A DNA stretch of 64,000 bases from Parapedobacter tibetensis (GCF_024704835.1 NZ_JAMXBE010000016.1:60479-124478); one strand, 5' to 3'; counted from the stretch's first letter, positions 7,108 through 16,951 are shown. Numbers and translations are program-made. The notes: a model not told the origin generated them from the letters alone.

Positions 7108-8545
7108 TTAAGCTTCTTCGTATTTTTTGGTATATTTGGATGGTGAGTAACCGAATTTGGTCTTGAAGCATTTTCGGAAATAATCGGTGTCCGTAAAACC
7201 CACCATGTATGCGATCTCGTTCACATTGAATTTATTGTCTTTGAGCAATTGCTTCGCACGGTTAAGCCGTATTTCCTTAATGATATCGGCGATGCTTGAG
7301 CCCGTAAGGGCCTTCATTTTGCGGTAAAGCTGGGTACGGCTTAAGCCGATGCTGGTGCATATCTCGTCCACGTTCAATCCGGAATCATCAATTCGTTCTT
7401 CCACATAGCCAAGTACTTTCTTGAGCAGTTTTTCGTCCGGCGAAATGGGGTCTATCTTGGAAGGCTCAATGGTGATGTTGGCCTTGAATTTCTCCTGTAA
7501 TCGAGTACGGTTAAGCAGTAGATTCTTGATTTTTAATGACAGTAACTCCAAATTAAAAGGTTTAATAATATAATCATCGGCCCCGGTCTTAATGCCTTCC
7601 ATTTCATACTCAATAGGTGTCCTTGCGGTAAGAAGGATGATGGGGATATGGCTGGTGAGGACGTCCGCTTTTAACTTGCTGCAAAGGGTAATCCCATCCA
7701 TCTCGGGCATCATCACATCGCTGACAATCAAGTCTGGTGTATGTTTGATTGCCGCCGCTAACCCTACCACGCCGTTTGACGCGATGAGAACTTGGTATTG
7801 CTTGGAAAAACAGTCTCGGAGGTATTCCCGCATTTCGGGATTGTCCTCGACGAGTAGCAGGGTAAAGCGCTTGCGTAGATTTTTACCGTTGATAGTTTGG
7901 ATAGGGTGGTGTTCGTAGTGCTTTTCTGCTCCGGTGATTGTGGCGTCAGTCGCAGGGAGGGCAGCTGCATTCGGTTGTTCGCTAGGTGCCTGCAGTGCCT
8001 TGGGGATTTTGACTGTAAATGCCGTGCGGTTTGCGCAGCCCTTTCCGGTAGTGCTCGTTACGGCAATGGCGCCGCCATAGAGCTCAACCAACGACCTGCT
8101 ATAGGCCAAGCCCAGGCCGGTACCACCGGCGTTGTTGAAACTGCTCTGCTGGAACGGTTTGAAGATATGGTCCATATCGCCTGCAGCAATGCCGCGGCCA
8201 TTGTCTACTACTTCGATAACAACAAACCCGGGGATGTGATTGTCTTCTACACGCAGGCCAACCTCGACTTGCCCGCCATCATTGGTAAACTTCAAAGCAT
8301 TTGAAAGTAGGTTATTTAGTACTTTTTCGATTTTGTCTGCGTCGAAACTGATCCACATCGAAGCGAAACTGAAGTTTGTTTCGAGATGGATGTTCTTCAG
8401 CCGCGCCAGTTGTTGGAACGTGTCAACCGTATCGGCGACGAACCGGACTATATCCCTGTTTTCAAGGGTCAGCCGCTCGTTGCCTGTTTCGATTCGCCGG
8501 ATATCCAGTAGTTGGTTTACTAGTTTCTGTGGCGCATTCAGCTGG
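7108..8545 (-). pseudogene. Hybrid two-component sensor/regulator, 5'-truncated
   Basis: The remaining roughly 480 codons read, in order: the end of a HisKA dimerisation region (KLVNQLLDIRRIETG); a HATPase domain with N-box NNLLSNALKFTNDGG and G-boxes VVDNGRGI and GTGLGLAYS; a receiver domain (LLLVEDNPEMREYL, phospho-acceptor in VSDVMMPEMDG, LTAR, KPFNLELL); and a C-terminal AraC helix-turn-helix pair (YMVGFTDTDYFRKCFKTKFG). The sensor domain, membrane segment and phospho-accepting histidine helix are missing. The apparent N-terminus up to 8751 is antisense to the PL11 lyase coding sequence. The break lies about 8535-8550. Hybrid sensors of this kind normally activate a polysaccharide locus, here probably the adjacent rhamnogalacturonan genes. 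Without its sensor half it cannot signal normally. Confidence 0.75.
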
Positions 8546-11052
8546 GTAAAAACATCCGCGAGGGAGCACACTACACCCAGTTTATGGTATATGATCTCGA
8601 TGGGGATGGGAAAGCCGAAATCGCTTGCAAAACAGCGGATGGAACCGTTGACGGTGTCGGCAATGTAATCGGTGACCGCACGAAAGACTGGCGCAATGAG
8701 CAAGGGCGTATATTGGATGGCCCTGAATTCCTCACGGTATTCGAAGGCCAAACCGGCAAAGCGCTGGCTACGGCAGACTATATACCCACCAGGGAACCCG
8801 TGGACGGGTGGGGTACGCCTAGGCGTACCGACAACCGAGGAAATCGGTCAGATCGGTTTTTGGCCGCCATTGCTTACTTGGATGGCCACCTGCCCAGTTT
8901 GTTGATGTGCAGGGGATACTATGTCCGTTCGGTCATCGCAGCATGGGACTTCAGAGATGGTAAACTGACATCGCGTTGGGTGTTCGACTCAAAAGATGGC
9001 AACAATCCTTATTCCGCGCAAGGATTCCATAACTTGAGCATTGCCGATGTGGACGAAGATGGCAAAGATGAGGTTATTTACGGAGCGATGGCAATCGATG
9101 ATGATGGCAAACCACTGTATACTACAGGTTGGGGGCATGGGGATGCCCAGCACTTGGGTAACCTGGTGCCCTCGCGTCCCGGACTGGAGATCTTTACCAT
9201 CCATGAAAACCCTCCGGTAAATAGTCCGGGTGCCGCACTTCGCGACGCACGTACCGGAGAGGCGCTTTGGCAGGGCGCGTACGGCCAGGATGTAGGGCGG
9301 GGCGTCGGGGCGAACATTGACGGAGATAATCCGGGTGCCGAGCTCTGGTATTTAGGCTCAGGCGGACTGTTAAACACAAAAGGTGAACGGATAGGCCCCA
9401 TGCCAAGTTCCGTGAATTTTCTAATCTGGTGGGATGGTGACCTCACAAGAGAATTACTTAATGGCATCACCATTGACAAATACAGGCAGGGACCGATTTT
9501 TACCGCCGACGGGTGTGTATCCATAAACGGAACCAAATCTACACCGGTACTCAGCGCAGATATCTTTGGCGATTGGCGGGAAGAAGTGATCTTTCCCACG
9601 GCAGACCACCGATCCCTGCGCATTTATTCCACGACGATTCCGACGCCACACCGACTGCACACCCTAATGCATGATCCACAGTATCGGTTAAGCGCAGCAT
9701 GGCAAAACGTGGGGTATAACCAGCCCCCGCACACCGGATTTTACATAGGTGAGGACCTGCCACCAACACCGAAACCTGTGATCGTTACGTCTGGTCTACC
9801 TTTTGACGGCGACCAACTGCCCAAGAAAGAGCAGGTGCTGCAACAACTTAGGCGGGTGAATGATTATTTCATGGACAAATGGCCCGATGCTGGCAAACGC
9901 ATCGTCACCAATAAGGACCGTCCGGCCAATATCTGGACCCGGGCCGTCTATTACGAAGGGTTAATGGCCTTATACACAATAGATGAGAACAGACGGTATT
10001 ACGAATATGCTGTGCAATGGGGAAACAAACATAATTGGGAAACTGCTTACCAGTCGGTGACTCGCGATGCCGATAACCAGTGCTGCGGCCAGACGTATAT
10101 CGATCTCTATCGAATAGATAAGAATCCTGATTACGTTCGTAATATCAAAGATAATGTTGACCGGATGGTGGAAAATGAACGGGCGGACGACTGGAATTGG
10201 ATCGATGCCATCCAGATGGCGATGCCCGTTTTTACCAAGCTTGGTGTAACACTCGAAGATACGCGCTATTTCGATAAGATGTATGAGCTGTATAGCCACG
10301 CCAAATACCGGGAGGGCGGCAACGGCCTTTACAATCCGGAAGACAAGCTATGGTGGCGGGATAAGGATTTCGTACCCCCCCACCGGGAACCCAACGGGGA
10401 AGATTGCTATTGGTCGCGCGGAAATGGCTGGGTGGTTGCCGCTTTGGTGCGTGTATTGGAAGAATTGCCCGAAGCAGACCCGCATTACGCAGAGTACCGG
10501 CAGGATCTGAAAGACATGCTTGCAGCGTTAATTCCGTTGCAGCGCCAGGATGGGTTCTGGAATGTGAGCCTGCATGATCCCAACCACTTCGGCGGAAAGG
10601 AAACAACAGGCACGGCGCTTTTCGCGTATGGGATGGCGTGGGCATTAAATAAGGGATTGGTGGATGTGGATGTATATTTGCCGGTTATCACCAAAGCTTG
10701 GAATGCACTAGCGGGCGAAGCTTTGCATGAAAGCGGTTTCCTGGGCTATGTGCAAGGAACTGGTAAGGAACCTAAAGACGGGCAGCCCGTGACCTATTCA
10801 AGCCAACCGGACTTTGAGGATTATGGTTTAGGCTGTTTTCTGCTAGCCGGTACGGAGGTTTATAAATTGAGCGAAAGCGGATCGGTAGCTGTCTACGCTG
10901 AGGACAGCGTCAGCCGTTACAATACCGTTCGTGTGGATGCCGCCTTTTCGATGCCCGCGATTAAAGTGTATAATTTCCCGCAAAGCGACTTTCCGATTAC
11001 GGACTTCGGTGCCGTAAATGGGAGGCAAACAAAAAACAATGATGTCAACTAA
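8540..11052 (+). pseudogene. PL11 rhamnogalacturonan lyase - GH105 fusion, truncated at both ends
   Basis: An open frame with its first ATG at 8584 encodes most of a PL11 lyase (to about 9775). Motifs include AHYTQFMVYDLDGDGKAE, CKTADGTVDG, GPEFLTVF, RGYYVRSVIAAWDFRDGKL and TPHRLHTLMHD. Coding similarity extends upstream of that ATG to about 8541 (LGKNIREGAHYTQF), so the true start, the signal peptide and roughly 180-200 residues are lost. A full GH105 domain follows (about 9820-10870; RPANIWTRAVYYEGLMAL, YWSRGNGWVVAAL, TTGTALFAYGMAW, GCFLLAGTEVYKL). The C-terminus, FPITDFGAVNGRQTKN, is the opening strand of a GH28 polygalacturonase, which stops after about 20 residues. An intact ancestor would have cut rhamnogalacturonan I, removed unsaturated uronate and hydrolysed galacturonan. 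As it stands it lacks an export signal and a start context. Confidence 0.75.
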
Positions 11053-11095
11053 AATACCGGGTGAATGCCTGGGAGAAATTTAAAACACTGAAGGA

Positions 11096-12859
11096 CTAGA
11101 TACCTGCCGAATGATATTGCAGGTCGTAAAGCCGCTTATAGTAGCCATCCATACGTAGCAACTCTTGATGTGAGCCCATTTCTTTCATCTCGCCTTTATC
11201 GAGCACGATGATTTTATCGGCCTTTTGGATGGTGGAAAGCCTGTGGGCAATGACGATGGAGGTGCGTCCTTTCATCAGGGTATCAATGGCTTGCTGGATA
11301 AGTTCCTCAGATTCGGTGTCTACTGATGAGGTGGCTTCATCCAGCACCAATATTCTCGGATTATGCACTAAGGCCCGGATGAAGGAGATGAGCTGCGCCT
11401 GTCCGGAGGAGAGGGTAGCCCCGCGCTCTTGCACCTTATAATCATATCCCCCCGGCAACCGCATGATAAATTCGTGTGCCCCCACCTGCTGTGAGGCTTC
11501 TACGATTTGTTCCCGGGTAATCGTTGGATCATTGAGGCTAATGTTGCTGGCCACAGAATCAGAGAATAGAAACACATCTTGCAACACCGTAGCGATGGTA
11601 CGGCGTAAATAGTTAAGCTCGTATTCGCGAATAGCTAAACCGTCCAACAGTATCGATCCGCGATTGACCTCATAAAAGCGGCTAAGGATATTGATTGTAG
11701 AAGATTTACCAGCCCCCGTGGCGCCTACCAAAGCTAATGTCTCGCCGGGGTTTACTTTGAAGTTGATATCCTTCAACACCCACTTATCTTCGTCATACGC
11801 AAACCAAACATGATCAAAGGTAATCTCCCCTTGGATACGGCTGGGTTGCTTCGTCCCCTTATTCGGTGTTTTCTCATCGGTATCCAGTACGGCAAAGATA
11901 CGTTCAGCACTCACCATGCCCATTTGCAGCGTATTGAATTTATCCACCAATTCCCGGATAGGCCGGAAGATCATGTTGATGTACATGATGAAGGCGACAA
12001 TGACGCCGGGCGATATTTCCCCGGCTAATACCAATTTTGAACCATACCATACCAATAGCCCCAATGCAATGGCCATGATGATTTCAATGACAGGAAAAAA
12101 AATGGAGAAATACCAATTGGCTCGTATATGCGCATTGCGATGTTCAGCATTCGCTGCTTTAAACTTGCGCATTTCCTGTGCTTCTCGGGCAAAATACTGG
12201 ATGATGCTGATGCCAGAAATATGTTCTTGCAAGAAGGTGTTCAAATTGGCAACCCATTTGCGCACGTCCTGGAAAGCCGATTTCATGGCTTCCTTGAAAA
12301 TGTATGTGGCGCCAATCATCAAGGGCATTGGAATTAATACGATAAGCGTAAGCTTCCAATCCGTGTAAAACATCACGCCGAGGATAACCACCAATTGGAG
12401 AATATCCCCGATTAGCTGGATAAGTCCCTCGGAGAAGATATTGGCAATGGTTTCCAAATCCGAAACGGTGCGGGTGATGAGCCGGCCTATCGGGGTATGG
12501 TCAAAATATTTGAGACGAAGGCTGGTGATGTGGTTGAACACATCGATACGTAAATCTCGAATAACGGATTGCCCGAGGGTACTGGTCATCAACGTGTGAA
12601 AATATCGGATAACAGTTTGCAGCAGCAATAGGCCTAACATCAATAGCAGCATGATCCGAAGGCCAGCTGTATCATTTTGGAGAATAAATTTATCGAGTGT
12701 ATACTCGGTGAGCATGGGTAGGGCCGGGGCAGCACCGGCCATGATGATGGTAAGTAGTACGGAAACAATGAAAATGGCCCGATAGGGTCGTACGTACCGC
12801 ATCATCCTGCGGAGCAGGTGTGCATCATATGTTTTGCCGGTTACCTGGGGATTGCTCAA
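11096..12859 (-). CDS. ABC transporter, fused permease/ATPase (MsbA/multidrug exporter type)
   Basis: The 587-residue protein has an N-terminal six-helix transmembrane domain (about 1-320) and a C-terminal nucleotide-binding domain (about 345-587). Visible motifs are Walker A GATGAGKSS, the Q-loop in ATVLQDVFLFSDSV, the signature LSSGQAQLISFIRAL, Walker B ILVLDEATSSVD and the switch histidine in IVIAHRLSTI. This is the architecture of half-size exporters that dimerise in the inner membrane and export lipids, peptides or drugs. The substrate cannot be read from sequence. The gene is convergent with the truncated PL11 frame and its stop lies only 44 bases beyond it. It appears intact and of normal length. 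Confidence 0.92.
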   Translation of the reverse strand: MSNPQVTGKTYDAHLLRRMMRYVRPYRAIFIVSVLLTIIMAGAAPALPMLTEYTLDKFILQNDTAGLRIMLLLMLGLLLLQTVIRYFHTLMTSTLGQSVIRDLRIDVFNHITSLRLKYFDHTPIGRLITRTVSDLETIANIFSEGLIQLIGDILQLVVILGVMFYTDWKLTLIVLIPMPLMIGATYIFKEAMKSAFQDVRKWVANLNTFLQEHISGISIIQYFAREAQEMRKFKAANAEHRNAHIRANWYFSIFFPVIEIIMAIALGLLVWYGSKLVLAGEISPGVIVAFIMYINMIFRPIRELVDKFNTLQMGMVSAERIFAVLDTDEKTPNKGTKQPSRIQGEITFDHVWFAYDEDKWVLKDINFKVNPGETLALVGATGAGKSSTINILSRFYEVNRGSILLDGLAIREYELNYLRRTIATVLQDVFLFSDSVASNISLNDPTITREQIVEASQQVGAHEFIMRLPGGYDYKVQERGATLSSGQAQLISFIRALVHNPRILVLDEATSSVDTESEELIQQAIDTLMKGRTSIVIAHRLSTIQKADKIIVLDKGEMKEMGSHQELLRMDGYYKRLYDLQYHSAGI

Positions 12860-12951
12860 TTTAAACTGCTTTTTTTGACCAAAATAAATTAGCCGGATGC
12901 AAAAATACGATTTTGCATGGTATCTAAGTTCATCGGTTTGTCAAACCCTAG

Positions 12952-14130
12952 TTACTCCACGAGCTTCAGGAGTTTGGGGAGCTCTTCAACAGACACATCT
13001 GCATCAACCACCGCTCCATCAGGTTGGATGAGTATGTAGCGGGGGAGCTCTGTCAAGTAAAGCGAATCAATTAATTTTTGCTGCACTCCATTTCGCAATT
13101 TGTAGCTGTGTTTCAAATTCATTGCTTCACTTGCGGATTTCCACCGGCTGAATTTGTTGTCCAATGATAAATATACAACGGCAGTTCCCTGCTGTTCAAG
13201 TTGTGGTAACTTTTCTACGATCTGTTTCATGTTGGCATGCGATGTTTTATCCGTGCTCTTCCAAAAGGATAATAAAAGATACTTGTGGGCATTAAAAGCT
13301 TCCCAATTAACGGGTTTTAACCCATGGTCCACAGCCACTACCTGCGTGTAGGGGTTTAAGTGCTGTATAGGTGCCCTGATTCGGTCTAACCGTTGGATGA
13401 GGTCGATTCCGTATTTTGTATGTTGGGATTGGGGCGGTAATGACATGTACAGATCCAGGTAATCCGCAGTATGCCTCCGGTGGTCGTTGGTAGTGTAGGC
13501 TAAAAAGAGCGAGGCAACTAACGGCTTCTTTTGTTGTAAAAATTGTTGGGTTATGTCAATGCCTTCTGCATCTTGATCAGGTGAGGCAGACAGCTGCCCG
13601 AAACCAACCACTTGGCCTTCAACGTCAGCCTGTTTGTGGTTGAGAGCTTCTTGCCATTCATTCAACAACTGCTGTTCTTCACCACCTCCGGCAATGGAAA
13701 ATTCAACCTTGCTGATGGAACCAGGATGATCAAAGAAGCGATGTTCTAGGCTTAGGTCAGCCTGCCCTTCGAAACATATCGGAATATGTTCGGTCCAGCT
13801 CAACCCATTGGTGCCTTTCCGCGTAGATTTACCGCTGATTTCCAGGAAGTAGACCTCGTGGAAAGGCAATTCGTCTACAACGAGCATGAAAGCACCGTTT
13901 TCCGTTTCGACAGCGGTCAATGAATCAGTACGTTTGTCATTGAAAAGCTTGATCGCGGTAATTTCTGGGTTGTTTACATCACTGGCTATTCGTAGTGTGC
14001 CATATTTAGGTGTGTAGGCATAGCGGATTTGCGCCGTGGCTTTGGTCTGCTCACGGGGTGATTCCCGGCAGGCAAAAAAAACAGGCAATGCAGCTAGGAT
14101 CATGATCCGAATAAATGGAAGTGTATTCAT
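12952..14130 (-). CDS. Thioredoxin-fold lipoprotein lacking the CXXC motif
   Basis: The 392-residue protein starts with a lipoprotein signal (lipobox VFFAC, Cys21). The middle, about 35-260, resembles the beta-rich DUF4369-like N-terminal part of Bacteroidota TlpA-type proteins. The C-terminal part (about 265-392) follows the thioredoxin-like layout: KYLLLSFWKSTDKTSHANM at the active-site position, AVVYLSLDNKF in the middle, TELPRYILIQPDGAVV at the cis-proline strand. The CXXC pair is replaced by STDKTS, so disulfide exchange is not expected. Such proteins are cell-envelope lipoproteins of unknown role. It is followed by the ABC transporter on the same strand after about 90 bases; a joint function is not evident. 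Confidence 0.75.
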   Translation of the reverse strand: MNTLPFIRIMILAALPVFFACRESPREQTKATAQIRYAYTPKYGTLRIASDVNNPEITAIKLFNDKRTDSLTAVETENGAFMLVVDELPFHEVYFLEISGKSTRKGTNGLSWTEHIPICFEGQADLSLEHRFFDHPGSISKVEFSIAGGGEEQQLLNEWQEALNHKQADVEGQVVGFGQLSASPDQDAEGIDITQQFLQQKKPLVASLFLAYTTNDHRRHTADYLDLYMSLPPQSQHTKYGIDLIQRLDRIRAPIQHLNPYTQVVAVDHGLKPVNWEAFNAHKYLLLSFWKSTDKTSHANMKQIVEKLPQLEQQGTAVVYLSLDNKFSRWKSASEAMNLKHSYKLRNGVQQKLIDSLYLTELPRYILIQPDGAVVDADVSVEELPKLLKLVE

Positions 14131-14243
14131 GTTGCGCTGAATTAATGCCCAAATTTAGGTAATTTGACTTAAACGGAATGCAAGGAGGTGGCAATGAGAA
14201 GTAATGCTTTCTTGCTGAAGGCGCTCCCATCATTAAGACAACC

Positions 14244-15005
14244 TTAAAAATAAGGATAGACCACTTCAGTAAGGTACAGGCCGCATGCAGGTACAGAAGC
14301 GCCGGCCACCGAACGATCCTTACTTGAGATGACGGTGTGTATATAATCGGATGGCTTTTCGCCTCGCCCGATTTCCATTAGTGTGCCCACGATGGCCCTA
14401 ACCATGTTGCGTAAAAAGCGGTTGGCCGAAATGCGGAAAACCAACCGCCCATCATCCTCCCACTGCCATACTGCCTGTGTGATGCGACAAATATTGGTGT
14501 ATACTTGGGTATTTGATTTGCTGAAACAGGAAAAATCTTCATATTCCAGCAAGATTTTAGCCGCCTTGTTCATGGCCTCCACATCTGGGACGTCGCGGAG
14601 CCGCCATGAAAAACCATGGAGGAATGGGTCTTTCCGAAAATGCATATGATATTCATAGGAACGGTTCACGGCATCGAACCTAGCATGGGCATCGGGTGCC
14701 ACAGCGATGAACCGCTTGACCGCGATATCAGAGGGAAGCAGCGCATTGAGGCTATGCAAGGCCTTATCGGGTTGGTCAAAAGGACCATCATCCATAACAT
14801 CGAAATGTGCATATAGTTGCTTTGCATGCACACCCGTATCCGTTCGGCCACATCCTACTGTGGTGATCAATTGGTGCCAAACGACGCTCAACGCCTTGTC
14901 AAGCACTTCTTGCACGGTCACGGCGTTCCGTTGGATTTGCCAACCATGGTAGCTGCCGCCGTTGAAGGCTATTTCGATAAAAAACCGCCTGCTTGTTGTT
15001 TCCAC
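14244..15005 (-). CDS. truA: tRNA pseudouridine synthase A
   Basis: The 253-residue product is a typical TruA. The catalytic aspartate is Asp56 in GCGRTDTGVHA. The family motifs YHGWQIQ near residue 19, RSYEYH, FLRNMVRAIVGTLMEIG and the C-terminal ACGLYLTEVVYP are all present. TruA converts uridines 38-40 of the tRNA anticodon arm to pseudouridine in the cytosol. Length is normal. The start ATG at 15005 directly precedes the first beta strand (RRFFIEIAFNGGSYHG). The gene is divergent from the DUF4293 gene, separated by a repeat-rich spacer. Confidence 0.95.
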   Translation of the reverse strand: METTSRRFFIEIAFNGGSYHGWQIQRNAVTVQEVLDKALSVVWHQLITTVGCGRTDTGVHAKQLYAHFDVMDDGPFDQPDKALHSLNALLPSDIAVKRFIAVAPDAHARFDAVNRSYEYHMHFRKDPFLHGFSWRLRDVPDVEAMNKAAKILLEYEDFSCFSKSNTQVYTNICRITQAVWQWEDDGRLVFRISANRFLRNMVRAIVGTLMEIGRGEKPSDYIHTVISSKDRSVAGASVPACGLYLTEVVYPYF

Positions 15006-15078
15006 GGATGCAAAGGTATGAAATTTGGTTATGGATAATGGTTAATGGCGGGTGGTTAATGGTTGATGATGGTCTGGG

Positions 15079-15117
15079 AGCTGATGGCTGGAAGCCGATT
15101 GCTGATAGCCAATAGTA
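15079..15117. repeat. Intergenic GCTGAT-type short repeats
   Basis: The spacer between truA and the DUF4293 gene contains GCTGATGGCTGGAAGCC followed by GATTGCTGATAGCCAATAG, which are imperfect copies of an AGCTGATAGC unit. A related, inverted motif occurs at 4 kb scale elsewhere, at about 24456-24481 (AGCTATCAGCCGTCGGCAATCAGCT). These look like the short dispersed intergenic repeats common in Bacteroidota. Confidence 0.35.
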
Positions 15118-15157
15118 AAAAAACAAAAAAAGCATATCCCAAAGGCACATAAAGCCC

Positions 15158-15165
15158 TATATTTG
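15158..15165 (+). promoter_or_regulatory. -7 element (TATATTTG) before the DUF4293 gene
   Basis: TATATTTG followed by C fits TAnnTTTG exactly and lies 24 bases upstream of the ATG at 15190. The -33 box is not obvious. Confidence 0.5.
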
Positions 15166-15189
15166 CCCTATTAATAATTATATATCCCT

Positions 15190-15663
15190 ATGATACAACG
15201 CATCCAGAGTATTTGGTTGATTTTGGCTTCAGTTATGATCTTTGCTTTATTCCTTTTCCCTTATCTGCAATATTCGGATATTGGCGGTATGGGCAAAGCG
15301 CTATATGTGAAAGGAGCGTATTATGGTCTAGAGGGGCAAGCCGTTAGGGAGAAATTTTTCATTTTACAAACCGTTGCCACGGTGTTGTTGGGTGCATTTC
15401 CTTTATATATCATCTTCAAATTCCGTAATCGCAAGTTACAAATCCAACTGATTGTCTTGGAAATTGTGCTCATTGTCTTATTTGGTTTTTGGTTGTACAC
15501 CTTATCAAGCGCGGCATTGATCGAAGCTAAGCAATTCCTTTCTGCCCGAAACATCGGTGTAGGCTTTTTCCTGTTGCCAATAAGCATTATATTTATGCTT
15601 ATGGCTATTGGCGGTATTCGTAGGGATGAAAAATTAATTAAGTCGGCCGATCGGTTGAGGTGA
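15190..15663 (+). CDS. DUF4293 family membrane protein
   Basis: The 157-residue protein begins MIQRIQSIWLILASV, the signature opening of DUF4293. It has four membrane segments, near 6-24, 55-75, 86-104 and 118-140, with a short loop carrying SDIGG between the first two. DUF4293 proteins are small inner-membrane proteins widespread in Bacteroidota and of unknown function. The gene is preceded by a good TAnnTTTG element and followed closely by a small exported protein gene on the same strand, so the two may be co-transcribed. Confidence 0.88.
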   Translation: MIQRIQSIWLILASVMIFALFLFPYLQYSDIGGMGKALYVKGAYYGLEGQAVREKFFILQTVATVLLGAFPLYIIFKFRNRKLQIQLIVLEIVLIVLFGFWLYTLSSAALIEAKQFLSARNIGVGFFLLPISIIFMLMAIGGIRRDEKLIKSADRLR

Positions 15664-15700
15664 TCATATCGTGACGGCGGTTGTTTATTTCAAATCATAT

Positions 15701-16183
15701 ATGATGAAGACCACATTATTAATACTGGCATTATCGCTTCCATCGGTTACCCTTGTTTTCGCACAAAACAGCAACCTAGAACCCGCTGCCAAGGATTCCA
15801 GTGTTGTTGTTGTGGATGATATCCAGTTTGAAACGGAGCAATTCCATATCGATTCGGCGACCAATACGGCTACGGCAACACTACTGCTGACCAGCCTTAA
15901 GGAAAATCCGCGTGAACTTAAAATCAACATTTATGGGACGCAGTTGGTGGATGATGACCGGAACGCCTATTATTTTTCGACAATGGCGCTGGGCCGTGTG
16001 TTGATGCGGTTTGAAGATAAGCAAAACTACCTGCATTACCTCTTGCAGCCTGACGCTCCTGTAAAGTTGGTGGTTACCGCTGAAAACATTTCATCGACAG
16101 CAGCTTTTATCCAAGTAGTGAAAATCGTGTTCGAAGACAGCACAGAAAGTGGCCGGTTTTTAGATGCTTACTTGAGCAACTGA
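15701..16183 (+). CDS. Small exported protein of unknown function
   Basis: The 160-residue product begins MMKTTLLILALSLPSVTLVF followed by AQN, a standard signal peptide cleaved after the AxA-like FAQ. The mature part contains DDIQFETEQFHIDSATNTA, ELKINIYGTQLVDDDRNAYYF and a C-terminal stretch of beta strands. The pattern suggests a beta-sandwich envelope protein. I do not recognise a named family. The GTG at 15671 would extend the frame by 10 residues without a signal-like sequence, so the ATG at 15701 is preferred. It lies 37 bases after the DUF4293 gene on the same strand. Confidence 0.7.
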   Translation: MMKTTLLILALSLPSVTLVFAQNSNLEPAAKDSSVVVVDDIQFETEQFHIDSATNTATATLLLTSLKENPRELKINIYGTQLVDDDRNAYYFSTMALGRVLMRFEDKQNYLHYLLQPDAPVKLVVTAENISSTAAFIQVVKIVFEDSTESGRFLDAYLSN

Positions 16184-16195
16184 TAAACGCCTAAT

Positions 16196-16732
16196 CTACC
16201 TGTACCGAATTTGTTGCCGATCCATCAAGCCCATTTGGTCTTTCATCATTTTGATTTGATCGGCTAACAGCTTATTTTTATCGGCCTTTTTGGCCTCTTG
16301 CAGGTATTTGGTAGCTTCCCGTTTATTTCGTTTGGCCATGGCTATACCCGCGAGGCTAAGCTTAGCCAACGCTACGTTATGCCCCATATGCAGACCCAAA
16401 GACAGCGCTTTTTTGAAATATTTTTCGGATTGCATGGGTGATTTCTGCGACTCGATCAAACCGATAAGCAAATGATAATATCCATGCTGTGCGCGGATAA
16501 GTTGCTTTTCATAGTTACTGATGTGTCCTAGCCATTTGGCTGCTTTACTCATGTTTTCCTTACGCAGGTAAAACTGAGCAACGAGCATATTTTCATTGAA
16601 GAATATGGTCACAAATGCAATGATGGTAATTAGGATACCCAGTATTCCCCAGCCCCATTCACCGTAAAAGAATAAAGCCACAGTTCCCGCCAACAAAAGG
16701 GAGGATATGATAATTCGAACAAGATTTGACAT
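16196..16732 (-). CDS. Membrane-anchored tetratricopeptide-like protein
   Basis: The 178-residue protein has two hydrophobic segments at the N-terminus (about 5-22 and 26-46). A helical region of about 130 residues follows with TPR-like spacing: AAKWLGHISNYEKQLIRAQ, HGYYHLLIGLIESQKSPMQ, EKYFKKALSLGLHMGHN, ALAKLSLAGIAMAKRNKREA and TKYLQEAKKADKN. TPR arrays mediate protein binding, and this one would face the cytosol from the inner membrane. The partner is unknown. Homologues of this layout are common in Sphingobacteriaceae. It is convergent with the upstream exported-protein gene, with only 12 bases between the ends. Confidence 0.7.
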   Translation of the reverse strand: MSNLVRIIISSLLLAGTVALFFYGEWGWGILGILITIIAFVTIFFNENMLVAQFYLRKENMSKAAKWLGHISNYEKQLIRAQHGYYHLLIGLIESQKSPMQSEKYFKKALSLGLHMGHNVALAKLSLAGIAMAKRNKREATKYLQEAKKADKNKLLADQIKMMKDQMGLMDRQQIRYR

Positions 16733-16951
16733 GTACTATTTCTTTTGTAACACTGTTTCAACAAAAACTATGCAAATATCCGTTTATTTGAGCGCTTAAA
16801 CAACTTGTTTTATTGTAGATTTTGCAAAATGTATTTTCCACTATGCATAATTTGTTCCAAACAACAGCGAAGAGATCGACAAAATTGTTTTTCTGCAAAA
16901 TTGTACATAGGTGTATAATTGCAAAAACAAATTTTTCTTAGTTTTGGAAAC

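Noticed and set aside
8546..8751. N-terminal extension of the truncated hybrid sensor
   Set aside because: These codons are the antisense of conserved PL11 sequence and cannot be native sensor sequence.
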